DNA from: Symsagittifera roscoffensis
Taxonomy: Eukaryota > Xenacoelomorpha > Acoela > Convolutidae
DNA length: 60,000 nucleotides
Direction: 5' to 3'
NCBI RefSeq assembly: GCF_963678635.1
Contig: NC_087067.1
Coordinates: 20,396,596 to 20,456,595, forward strand
Below are positions 13,801 through 21,919 of this stretch, in pieces (position 1 is the stretch's first letter; each line of letters starts with the position of its first letter). The position numbers and the translations under genes are program-made. The notes beneath the pieces are model-generated. The model was not told the origin of the DNA, ran no database searches, and worked only from the letters and a program-made list of their open reading frames with translations.

Positions 13801-14564
13801 AAAACAAAATATCTCATTTTGAGTCTGCTGTATGAACAATTAGGCTCACATTTAGAAAAAAGTCTATTTGGTCCAACAGTACTTCATTGAGGCCTCCCCC
13901 GTAGTCTCCTTTGAGCAGCTTCTTCATGCGACATTCTTCTGATTGAGTAAGAAGCCTAAAGCCAAACTCAGTTAAATTCTTTGGATTTACAACTTTTCAA
14001 AAAATGGTATACGTTTTTTCCTAAAATAGACTAATTTGTCATGCGGATAAAAGTCTTTTCTGTTGTACCCATCTAAGCCCCCCCCCTCAGTAAGTGATGA
14101 AAAAACAAATGAAAATGTTTTATTTTTTACCAAACTGCATTGATTTTACTAAGAAAAGCAGGACTGATATCCCGAGCATTGTATCAATTAAGAAACACAG
14201 AAATATGAAGGAATTTATCGAAAATTGAAAATGCGTTTGAGTTCATATTTATGAAATTAATTTATGTCAATAAAACAGTGTCGGCGAAAAATAGGGAAAA
14301 GAGCCAGTTTGAGGATTAATTAAGTGAACTGTTTCGTGTTGGCCAGTCGCAGTTGTAAAGTCGTATAACAAAAAAAATGCATCAGAAACTTTGAAAAAAC
14401 TCACACTTGATATTTGGCTGATATGAAAAAGGCTACATTGCCTTTGTGGTCGCCAAGCCTAACATCCAAACCAGTTTCCGTCACTTTCTTCTTCAGCCAA
14501 TCATATCTTCTCAAATCATCGGCTGATTCTGAGTTCGTCTGAATGGACAGAATCATTACCACTT
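1773..14564 (-). CDS. ANO8: Anoctamin-8-like (TMEM16H) gene, partial, 13 exons
   Basis: Membrane protein of the TMEM16 family (ion channels, lipid scramblases, ER-plasma membrane tethers). Thirteen minus-strand exons join in phase over 1736 nt (578 complete codons): 14405-14564, 13850-13955, 13377-13512, 11689-11805, 11135-11259, 10358-10519, 9861-10007, 7301-7430, 6950-7005, 5868-5942, 5321-5440, 2056-2376, 1773-1853. Signature peptides, in order, are FLEDQPII, YFGVEIAFYFAWLGYY (TM1), AYTWGTLD, FYPNWKRLLF (TM3), FSLFYIAFYLRDM (TM5) and LLITRQL (TM6). These fit ANO8 better than ANO10 from what I know of the family. ANO8 also has a long acidic/serine-rich insert after TM6, as exon 2056-2376 does here. 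TM7-TM10, with most calcium ligands, lie beyond the left edge; the first codons are not located with confidence. Confidence 0.93.
2056..2376 (-). CDS. ANO8: ANO8-like exon 12: polar linker after TM6
   Basis: 107 codons in phase 0, rich in Ser, Glu and Asn (SESSEKINPNASSADEHVKK), ending AGTFTRMLSAAHIRP. Sequence conservation is low, but position, phase and composition match the long cytosolic insert of ANO8. GC content is well above the flanking introns. Confidence 0.85.
2377..5320. other. ANO8-like intron, repeat-filled
   Basis: Besides the MITE at 2557-2999, it holds a composite repeat 3796-4392 (5' block GGATAGCCGGTTACTG, 3' block AATGGTCGGAACAATAA). At 4760-4920 is a segment repeated at 47990-48090. 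No exon seen. Confidence 0.6.
2549..3007 (+). mobile_element. hAT-type MITE copy 1, with 8-bp target duplication
   Basis: The element runs 2557-2999 (443 bp). It begins CAGGGGCGGATCTAGG and ends CTAAATCCGCCCCTG, forming terminal inverted repeats. It is flanked on both sides by the identical octamer CCGTAAAT (2549-2556 and 3000-3007). An 8-bp duplication is the hallmark of hAT transposition. It has no coding capacity, contains a poly-G run at about 2935-2958, and lies in an ANO8 intron. Confidence 0.9.
5321..5440 (-). CDS. ANO8: ANO8-like exon 11 (TM6)
   Basis: 40 codons starting FLAALLITRQLVGNFKEVFV. The LATLLITRQ block is nearly invariant in ANO8. The glutamate of NFKE aligns by eye with the TM6 acidic calcium-site residue of other anoctamins. 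Confidence 0.95.
5868..5942 (-). CDS. ANO8: ANO8-like exon 10 (TM5)
   Basis: 25 codons: FHFTNNFFSLFYIAFYLRDM followed by TRLKE. The FSLFYIAFYL.DM.RLKE pattern is specific to the ANO8/ANO10 branch. Confidence 0.95.
5943..6949. other. ANO8-like intron with local repeats and an old MITE
   Basis: The motif ATGCTAATCATACAA (or close variants) occurs at about 6026, 6066 and 6196. The last copy lies in a hairpin whose arms are AAAAAAATGCTAG and CTAGCATTTTTTT. From 6478 to about 6835 is a diverged copy of the hAT MITE (GCGGATCTAGA start, then GTCGACC-like and GCGC blocks in the same order). Confidence 0.6.
6950..7005 (-). CDS. ANO8: ANO8-like exon 9 (micro-exon)
   Basis: A 56-nt exon, too short for ordinary ORF calling. 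With one base from the previous exon it reads ENYRSEQHHRNGLIVKLGI, matching the family (W)ENYR....(Y)..LI.K block between TM4 and TM5. Donor GTAAGT. Confidence 0.9.
7301..7430 (-). CDS. ANO8: ANO8-like exon 8 (TM4)
   Basis: Reads LQNWMDKNSEWGVMRMLPK, then TM4 and FYQKTVIFLNDK. It corresponds to the loop and helix before the WENYR motif. The acceptor is beside a dispersed repeat copy starting near 7440. Confidence 0.9.
7440..7790 (+). repeat. Dispersed repeat 'E', copy in ANO8 intron
   Basis: Shares ordered blocks (ATAGCCAACA, AACGCAAGTAAACAAAAAA, TTAACCCAACTTGAGAAA, TTCGATAGTAGAGTTT) with copies near 23300-23650, 32220-32570, 40170-40570, 42775-43000, 48800-49090 and 57690-57840, all in the same orientation. 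No coding capacity; class unknown. Confidence 0.7.
7795..9375 (+). mobile_element. Head-hairpin element with ~160-bp tandem array (copy 1)
   Basis: Starts with CACGGAGGCGAAGTTGCGC (stem-loop 7803-7819). It continues through a unique segment alignable with 38675-38880, then about 5-6 degenerate ~160-bp units (8290-9180). Each unit has a core like TTTTTGAGAAAA, then GGCCATA, then AGCCGCTT. It closes with a segment shared with 39690-40060. It is non-coding; the ORFs here are incidental. Architecture resembles nonautonomous Helentron/HINE elements, by inference. Confidence 0.65.
9861..10007 (-). CDS. ANO8: ANO8-like exon 7 (TM3)
   Basis: 49 codons. Reads YELFYPNWKRLLF, the family Y.P.WKR motif, then hydrophobic TM3. 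Donor GTGAGT. Confidence 0.95.
10358..10519 (-). CDS. ANO8: ANO8-like exon 6 (TM2)
   Basis: 54 codons in phase 0. TM2 is DLFAVLFSILNVVWVTLFLE, followed by FWKRKSSALAYTWGTLD, the conserved EWKR..A.L.Y.WGTLD block. A hAT-type MITE (10548-10945) sits 28 bp from the acceptor on the intron side. Confidence 0.95.
10548..10945 (-). mobile_element. hAT-type MITE copy 2 (inverted)
   Basis: 398 bp beginning CAGGGCCGGATTTAAGG and ending TCTAGATCCACCCCTG, the reverse orientation of the 2557 copy. It shares the AATATATACTAACT and GCGCGC internal blocks. Its left end is 28 bp from the splice acceptor of the TM2 exon. No intact 8-bp duplication is visible. Confidence 0.8.
11135..11259 (-). CDS. ANO8: ANO8-like exon 5 (TM1)
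   Basis: Reads MVKDYFGVEIAFYFAWLGYY and then a long hydrophobic run ending LLWWISADQ. The YFG..IA.YFAWLG.Y block is the strongest family signature before and in TM1. Confidence 0.95.
11689..11805 (-). CDS. ANO8: ANO8-like exon 4
   Basis: Reads AVLEAMGVVSQLFPLHEKEG, the LFPLHE motif typical just before TM1 in anoctamins. Donor GTGAGA, acceptor TGCAG. Confidence 0.92.
12140..13318 (+). mobile_element. Composite repeat with nested head-hairpin unit (copy 2)
   Basis: The 5' block 'D' is ACAAGGATAGCTGGTTGCTG, with GTTCCGACCAT downstream. Then follows a head-hairpin unit without array (12343-12865: GCAAAGC-TGC-GCTTCGC). The 3' block 'C' (13065-13318) ends near AATGGTCAGAACAATTA. Same block order as 34959-36215. 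It lies in the ANO8 intron between exons 3 and 4. Confidence 0.7.
13377..13512 (-). CDS. ANO8: ANO8-like exon 3
   Basis: Reads FFLSQERQFLILDIL and then HFLEDQPI. The SQER and FLEDQPII stretches are hallmarks of the ANO8/ANO10 N-terminal domain. It ends in one base of a codon completed as Ile by the next exon. Confidence 0.92.
13850..13955 (-). CDS. ANO8: ANO8-like exon 2
   Basis: One base plus 35 codons, reading LLTQSEECRMKKLLKGDYGG and ending in IDFFLN. Clean TTTAG acceptor and GTGAGC donor. Cytosolic N-terminal domain. Confidence 0.88.
13956..14404. other. ANO8-like intron, nothing recognised
   Basis: AT-rich, with one C-rich patch near 14080. No exon, RNA gene or named repeat seen. Confidence 0.5.
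14405..14564 (-). CDS. ANO8: ANO8-like exon 1 of those seen: N-terminal cytosolic domain start
   Basis: Starts with two bases of a codon after an AG acceptor and reads VVMILSIQTNSESADDL, matching the first strand of the anoctamin cytosolic domain. The donor GTGAGT at 14399-14404 is preferred over an overlapping GTGTGA because only it leaves the two bases needed by the next exon. Confidence 0.88.
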
Positions 14565-14679
14565 CTGTATAGCAAAAAAGACTACTTTCCACTTTTCGTA
14601 TTTCCTATTTTTTGTTCAAAAGAATTTGTGTACATAGAACGAGATATTACGCAATCAATGGATCAAAAATAAGATTTAC

Positions 14680-16645
14680 CCAGAGGTGAAGCGGAGCTTC
14701 GCACCACTTGCGATACAACACGATCATAAAAAAGCATGAGTCGAAAAAATAAACGAAAAATGATGAAAACACTAAGAGAATCAAAACTTTCGCATGTCTC
14801 GATGGAGGACACCTAAGGCTCAACTGCATCTGAAGGTAAGTAATTGATACTTTTTGAATTCGTCATACTGATGCGGGACGAGTAGCGAAATTTCAAAAAT
14901 TAGATTTTGCCAAAACCTTAGTTGTTTCTCAACTAAAATAAGTGTTAAGAGTAAAAAAATTTCCAAAAGGCTAGCCTTTCTCTTAGAAAAAAATACGGAG
15001 TAGCCCACTCTGCAGGAAAAATTCGTGCAACCGCTTCTTTCGACTGACATTTGCAGACAGGGTAGTTTTTAAGACAATTCAAAAAGTTTCTAGAAAACCG
15101 TCAAAACTCAAAAACTTGACTGTCCGAAGTCGGTAATTTTTTCTTCTAAATGCAGATCGTGGCTGGTAAAGTAGAGAAAATTCCCAAAATTGAACGATTG
15201 AAGGCTAATTGAGAATTGGCTCGGTAATTTTTGAGTCCAAAAAACTTCCAAAAACGGTCCAACTGTCAACGCTTTAACTTGTTTAAAGACCATTTCTTTT
15301 TCTTCAAAAACTGGGCGTATTAAATTTTTAAGTTAAGTTTCCAACAACCTGTTGGGTTGAATAAACCTATGATATCAGATTTGGCAACATAATTATCGAG
15401 AAGAATTCAAAAAACGGTCAAAAAACACATTGACTTTTCCGAGAATCATAGCTTTTTGTGAGAGATTTACGCGACCTTGAGTTTCGATTGAACCCAAAAA
15501 ACTCAGATTTGGGAAAGTAGTTTTTGAGAAAAAAGAAAAAGTTTCAAAAAACGGTCAAAAAATCAAAACTTAGATTTTTTCTGAGGGCCATACTTTTTTG
15601 TGCCAAAAAAATTTGATTGAAACGCATACGCAAAAAAACTTCTCACAAACGGTTCTTTGGGTTGAATCTCAGACATGAGAGGGTTTTTTTGGTTGAATTC
15701 ATGAAAATTAGAAAAAAAACGCTCAAAAAACTTTAAAAAAACTGAATTTTAGAGGACGATGAATTTTTGTGTATAAAAAACGTTTTAGCGGTCCCGCTAA
15801 TGCACCCGTTATATCCATTGAACCCATAACCTTAAGTTTGGGAGGTTAGTTTTTAAGAAAATTTTTAAAAGATCCACAAAAATCAGAAGCTTGGCAATTC
15901 CGAGGAGCCATAATCTTACGTGCAATAAAAATTGGGCATAACCGCTTTTGAAAAAAAAGTTTTTCAAATCAATTTTTTCAATGAAACCAAAAAATAGATT
16001 TGCTAGGTTAGTTATAGAGAAAACGAAAAAAGTCAGAAATATCGGTCAAATATTCCCCCACATACCTTTTCGAAGGCTGTAGACAAAAGGGGAAAGCAAA
16101 AAAGGCCAGTTGAATATGCACGAAATATAGGCAACCTTTCTTTAGATACCCCTTTTTTGGAAATCGGTAGAACAGTCTTTGAGGAAAATTTCTATTTTTT
16201 TGCAAAAAGTATTAACATTTTCCAGCGCTTCAAAAAATGTAATAAAAAACCCATTCACTTTCATAATAATCTACCTTTTTTAACCTACAGGAACTCTAAG
16301 AAAACATGCCAAGCAAGAATTTTGCAATTCAAGTTACACCTGAACAAAAGCGAAAACAAGGCCGACAATCTTTGAGCAGACACTAGTTGAGCCGAAAAAA
16401 AAAACTTATTATGGAAAAAAAAACTTGAAAAAATTTCAAGTCCCTCTGAAACTACCCTGTGGTAACAAGTACCCACCCAGTAGTTTAAAATGAGTTTTCA
16501 TGAAATTGAGCATTTCAGCTGAAGAGCATGTCAGGTGAAGAGCATTGAGCATGTCAAGTGATTCAAGTGATTTTGTTAAACTAGTTGTTAACAAGAAAAA
16601 AGTCTACATACTGATTTTATAACGCTTGCTAATCGCAAGCGTCGA
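14680..16645 (+). mobile_element. Head-hairpin element with ~160-bp array and tail hairpin (copy 3)
   Basis: The head AGAGGTGAAGCGGAGCTTCG is at 14682. About eight degenerate ~160-bp units span 14825-16260 (GGTAGTTTTTAAGAC, GTAGTTTTTGAGAAAA and relatives at 15061, 15222, 15517, 15845 and 16007). A tail block (GCCGACAATCTTTGAGCAG) is shared with 55690. A perfect tail stem-loop ACGCTTGC-TAATC-GCAAGCGT lies at 16622-16642. The longest complete copy in the window. Confidence 0.65.
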
Positions 16646-16976
16646 AATAACGTATATGTGATCACAATTTTCTACGTTTAGACCATATGCTTAGCATTGA
16701 ACTTACAAATAGCAAGTGAGCGCTTGAACCTAGATAAGTTTAAGAGAAAAAACGGGATGCAAAAACTCAACAACATAAACGCGAAAAAATTTCCTTAAGT
16801 TCAAAAATGTTTTTTTTTGCCACAATTAATGTGGTATCTAATTTGCAAAGCATTTATTATTAACATTATTAACACAGTAAGTGGAAAATAGCCTGTGAAT
16901 GAATTGGGGCGGTTGTTGTTGCACCACTGGTGGGGTACTGTCCATTTGGGTTGCATGATTCCCATCCTGCGGGGAC

Positions 16977-17042
16977 CTCGGAATCGAGGACGCATGCTGG
17001 GGGAGTTGTTGGAGGAGCTGTTCACATCAGACGACACCTCTT
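16977..17042 (-). CDS. Candidate exon, Ser/Asn-rich, possibly ANO8 N-terminus
   Basis: A GC-rich island (about 16895-17045). On the minus strand an acceptor TTCTGTTCTAG is followed by an open frame reading EEVSSDVNSSSNNSPSMRPR. A donor at CGAG|GTCCCC gives the one-base phase that the first recognised ANO8 exon needs. The frame could instead run on to a stop at 16801. There is no recognisable homology, and an equally open frame exists on the plus strand. Confidence 0.25.
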
Positions 17043-17629
17043 CTAGAACAGAACTGGGAATTTCAATTGGTTTTAAAAAAAATCAGCAACTAAAAAGTTT
17101 TATGATAGAAATTTGAGACCGGTTTAATTAGCTGCAGATAGAGAATCTAATTGACTTAATTGAAAATCTGAAAACACACGCTTCATTTTCCATTGCATAT
17201 TTTGTTTCAAGTTCCAAGATTGTTTTTTTCAAAGTTATAAGGAATTGCAAGAAAATCGAATGGGCAGAAAAAAATAAAAGAGCAAATGGCCTATTTCGGG
17301 AAGTTGTTGCGTACAAAAACTAGCTTTTCAGACATCTTATATGTCTCAAACTTGTCTAACATTCAAATCTGCTTGCAAAAATTCTTCTCAACTGACAAAT
17401 TGCTGTCATCAACTGATTCTGTCTAGAAAGAGTTGCAAAACGATGGAACAGACAAAATTAATGAAAAAAAGCAAATGACCTATATCAGACAATTTTGCAT
17501 GCAAAGCTAATTTTTCAGACAAAAAGTACGTGTCAAGGTCACCTAAAATCAATTTCGCATGCAAATGTAGCTTAAACTAAGCAGATTGCTCATTTAACTA
17601 ATTCTGTTTGTTCCAATTTTTCAAAAATT

Positions 17630-19010
17630 ATTGTTCCTTCTATTTTCGAAGAAAATGAGTGAACATTTTTTTCTCGGAGTTGTTCTTTTTCTCAAGACAA
17701 GATTCGACTTTTTAACTGGCGTTTTTTGACAACTTTTTCTTATATCAGCTGAAAGGTATTGTTCACTTGATCTCAAATTTATAAAAAATATATTTCACCG
17801 GTGATAACTTTTCGTGAAATTTGGGGGTTTACAGATTGCCATCTCGGCCAATTGGGACAATTAGCGCGCAGTATAGTTCGTGCTATTAACGCGTAAACAG
17901 AGTTTTACTCCGTCTTAAAAAAAATTCAAGTGTAATTGAGGCAAGCTATTTGACCTGCTTAATACTTTGCTATATGCGAAACAGATCATTGTGTATTCTA
18001 AAAAGCGTATGGGTTAATGATTTTTGAAAAAAAAACATTTTTTTCTTTCTTTTAAATGGCACCCATTTTCTAAGAGCAAACCGTTCTCCCTAGACCTTGA
18101 ATTGCGGTTAGATGATTCAGCGCTTCGCCTTAATACGCGCAGTTTTGTTATATTCTATTCAAAAATGTTGCTATTTATTGTTCCACTTTTTTTTCGAGAG
18201 AGAAACGAAATATATATGCTTGGTGCACTATTTTTATTCAGATCAATTTTGGCGATGAGAAAAATAGTTTTCAACACATGATGAACATCAATGTTTGAAT
18301 CCTAACTAGCAAGTTTTATTGCCCGCTGAAGATATTGTTTTCCTCAAAAGAATTTCGGAAGCTAGGGAAATAAAAATTACCAATTTGATCATTATTGCTT
18401 CGATTTTCGAAAAAAAACGGAATATTTATGCTCGGTGTGATTTTTTTATTCAATCAATTTTGGCTGATCAAAATAATAGTTTTCAACAAAAATTTTTTAT
18501 TTTCCATTGAAAATATTGACTTCCTGGGTTCAAATCTGAAAAGATATTTTACCTCCGCTGTTTTTTTGTTAAGTTCTGGGGGTTTCAGAATCGCCAAAGT
18601 GGCCATAATCTGGACTAAATTATGCGCGCATTGAAGAGTTTATTTATAATGCTGAGAGCACAACGCGAATTATTTATGCGTGCCGAATTATCCCGCACAA
18701 CAAAATCTTTCCGAATTGAATTGAAGCTAGTTAATCGGTCGTATCAATTTTGTACGACTCAAAATTTCACACTTTGATAGTCCAAAATTTATAGATTTTC
18801 AATATTTTCTTTTCTCAAAAGTTATTCGATATAATTTAAGGGACAGTCGGAACATTCAAGGCTTGCCCTGATATACGAGCAGTCTTGTATTCATTTATGC
18901 GTGCTTCTACAAACTACTCTATGACATTGAAAGCATAAACGTGAATTTTCTAAGTGTCAGGAGTTAACCCGCACTCGAATTAGTTCAAATTTGAATGGAG
19001 GCAAGCTAAT
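17630..19010 (-). repeat. Dispersed repeat 'F' cluster
   Basis: 17630-17990 matches 47800-48090 in inverted orientation (CTATTAACGCGTAA, CAGGTGAAATAT/TTTCACCGGTGA, GGCCATTT). 18180-18260 and 18410-18500 are two related units sharing ATATGCTTGGTG/TTATGCTCGGTG and TTTATTCA. No coding evidence; short ORFs here fall in the repeat. Confidence 0.6.
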
Positions 19011-20868
19011 TGATAATGTTTGTTAATTTGGCTACTCAAAATTAATAGCACTTATTACTATGTTTTGGCTGTTAGGTACGAATTATAGTTTGTCAAAACT
19101 GTTTGAGCTAAATAGATGCCAAACTGCTGACTTATTAAATGAAACAAGTTTTGATTGATTTTAACACGTAAGAGCAATGTTCAAAAACTTGATTAGTTCA
19201 AAAACATTTTAGTTCAGTTTTACGTGTTTTAACGCATTTTAATTGAGACTCTAGTTTAAGTTAGACCTCGTGACAGATATTTACAACAGTGTGGATAGCG
19301 TAGAGGACAAGAAATAAAAACAGTTACTGAGTAAAAATCAAACTTCGAGCTGTCTTGAGAAATTTTTAATGAATTATTGCCAAAACATGGGAAAACAATT
19401 TGATTTTCCCAATTTTCAATTTTATTTCTTTTAAGAAAAGATTTGTAAAAACTTTGTCTATCCGTCTGAGAATTATACTTTGAATACAGGGTTAATCACA
19501 AAAGTATCTAAATTTTGAGAAACTAGCGCATTTGGAACTGTTAGCTAGTTTTCCTTAAAAGAAGTTACGAAACAAAAATTGTGTATATAATTTTTTTGAA
19601 CGGTCTAGGGTGCTTAAGTTCTTTGATATTGCCAATGTTAGGGCATAAGTTTTGATAATATTGGTCCGTTCAACTTTTTTTTATTAGTTTATTATGGTAA
19701 GTTATTAATTTTTTGGAGAAACAGAACTAATTAAAAAGTGAAATTTGGCGGTTTTTTGCGAACTGTTTGCATGCTAAATTGATATTTCAGGCAGTCTTAC
19801 CACATAAATTCCAACGCAAGATTTTTTTTCAAACTAAAATTTTTTATAGAATCCAAATGCTCTTTTTTTAAACTATTGTCCAATTTTTCAGAAAACAATT
19901 TTATTTCGCATTTAATTTCTAGCTTTAAAAATAATGAAAACTCGTTTGAGTGTTAATTTTAGTCGAATGAATCGAAAAATCTCATTCAAAAGATTATCGA
20001 AAAGTCCCACACTAAAAAGTTTTATCAGCTGAGTAATGTGTCAAATGATCACAAAAGCACTGACACCAAATTTTGCATTTTCGAAATCAGCTAGCGCAAT
20101 AAACCTTAAGTGAGGAAATATGCACTTTCAAAAACAAAGGCAGCAGAGAATCTAAAATTTGAATTTTTGGTAATCAGATTCAAATGAAGAGCGATTTTTT
20201 CTCAGTTAACACAAGCTATTTGACACAAACGAATTAGATGTGAATTACACAAGCGATTAAAAAGTTTAACTTTTCATATGGATCGAAAATGGACAATATT
20301 TTTTTTTCAAAAGTTTGTTTTGAAGAATGAAACTACAAAATCAAACAAACTTCGTTTTTTGTATGCTTAAACGCGGGCTATTTTTTCTCTCCACTGTAAA
20401 TGATTTTTTTAAACCAATTACTAAATTTTCATTTTTTGCTTCTGTGAAGTTCTTAATTATATTTTTTGCAAAATCATAATTTATTTTACACCTTGATTTG
20501 AACAAGTATATGGAACAAATTATTTTGAAAAATTCGCGAGACTGTAACTTCATTGACATCATGTTAAAAACTTACACGTTGGACAAAAGTGCTTGTCTAA
20601 AATTATTTTTGTCAGCGCTAAGCTTTTATGAAACAATATTCCGCGCTACACATCTCAAAATACCAAACTGGCTATTGTCAAACCCCCAATTTTTCCCGGA
20701 AAATGATTGCAAGTGAAACATTTTTTTTGAGCTTTGAATATCAGTATCTTTCACATTGTTTGAAAGTTTTACAGAAAAGAATAAAAACTTGTTTGGAAAA
20801 ATTCATACTGAGCACAAGATCTTTTGACATTTTTTTCCATAAGCAAAAAAATTTGAAAAAAACAAAAT
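19011..20868. other. Intergenic or long first intron, nothing recognised
   Basis: Very AT-rich with many short in-frame stops. I see no exon, RNA gene or clear repeat boundary. If ANO8 starts at 21418-21456, this is its first intron. Confidence 0.5.
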
Positions 20869-21150
20869 ATCTTTGGTAGTTTTTAAGAAATCAGTTTTTG
20901 GCCGACCGACTCCAAAATTTTTCTAAAGGCGCCTTTGGCGCCAATATATACTAACTTTGAGGGGGAGCGCGCGCCAAAAAAACGCAATTTTTTTGTCAAA
21001 ATTTTCCAAAAAGTGCCCAAAAACGGCTTTTTTGACCGGTTTTTTCAAAAATTTGCCTTTTTAGTGCTTTCGGAGAGCTCGGAAAATCAATTTGGTCGAC
21101 CTAAAGAAAATCCGCCCCCCCCCCTCGAGAAAATCCTAGATCCGCCCCTG
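20869..21150 (-). mobile_element. hAT-type MITE copy 3, 5'-truncated
   Basis: Begins inside the element (TTTGGTAGTTTTTAAGAAAT). It carries the shared GGCGCC, AATATATACTAACTT and GGGGGAGCGCGCGCC blocks and ends CTAGATCCGCCCCTG at 21150. The poly-C run near 21115 is the complement of the poly-G at copy 1. Confidence 0.8.
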
Positions 21151-21417
21151 CGCTCATTTGAACACAAAGAGCTGCGGAAAAGGACTTTTCATTTGGCAGA
21201 CTTTTCATTTGAAAGGGTCCGTATTCCCTGATTTACCGTAAAACGAATTGCCTGTCATTTCTGTGTTCTAGCCTCGATCCAGCTAGTTGGCATGAACCCG
21301 TTTGATATTTTTACTTTGCAATAGGTAAACATGCTTTTTGAGATGCCACAATCATAATTATAAGTAATCATATTGTATACATTTGTCGGTTCGAGTAATT
21401 AAAAAAAGGTACATACC

Positions 21418-21456
21418 CATATTGAAATTGGCTCCTTCGGCTGGTAGAATTGGGTC
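21418..21456 (-). CDS. Candidate first exon end for ANO8-like gene
   Basis: On the minus strand the segment reads LPAEGANFNM and ends ATGG before a donor-like GTATGT. The leftover G plus AA of the exon at 14564 would give Glu and the sequence NMEVVMILS; ATG could be the start. The acceptor side is weak and an in-frame stop lies just upstream, so this may be a 5' exon with the start codon at its very end. Confidence 0.2.
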
Positions 21457-21765
21457 TATTTTATTAATTTAAACTGGAGGCAGTTATTCATTGCAGCCGA
21501 AAGTGATAAACAGTCTCTGTTGGATATTTCCAAAACTAAAACAAAGAAAGTCCACCGACAAATATATGCAAATTGTCCTCCAATCATGTATTGTTTATAC
21601 AGAAGGGATCTTCTAATTGACAATTTTCGATAAATACCAAGCGTCTTTTAAAGGTAAGTTAGCAGTTTGAACTGAGCTGTAACTTGAGCACAAGAGTTGA
21701 AGTTAACTAGCTTGGAAGTCTTTCATTGTGAGAATTTGGAGCGTTGTAGGTGTTTTGTTCCCCAG

Positions 21766-21919
21766 TGTTATCAATAACTACTTACGACCTAGAAGGCCAA
21801 ATGGAAACAACGAGAAAAATGAGTTCTCCAGGGGGCTGTTTAACTTTGAGTACCGTTCATATTATCGAAAATATAAATTTTATACAGACACTTTTTCTTT
21901 TTCATTCAAGAATTGGTGA
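21766..21919 (+). CDS. Possible orphan coding exon
   Basis: Preceded by a good acceptor (GTGTTTTGTTCCCCAG). The open frame reads NNYLRPRRPNGNNEKNEFSR and ends at a stop at 21919. Composition is more protein-like than the surroundings. No homology is recognised, no partner exon was found, and the minus strand is also open for part of it. Confidence 0.18.

Noticed and set aside
14820-16205. Several 60-76 aa ORFs on the minus strand
   Set aside because: They repeat with the ~160-bp array and change frame between units; not genes.
16895-17116. Plus-strand 73-codon ORF over the same GC-rich island as the Ser/Asn-rich exon
   Set aside because: No acceptor or donor of quality on this strand; the minus strand has a better acceptor.
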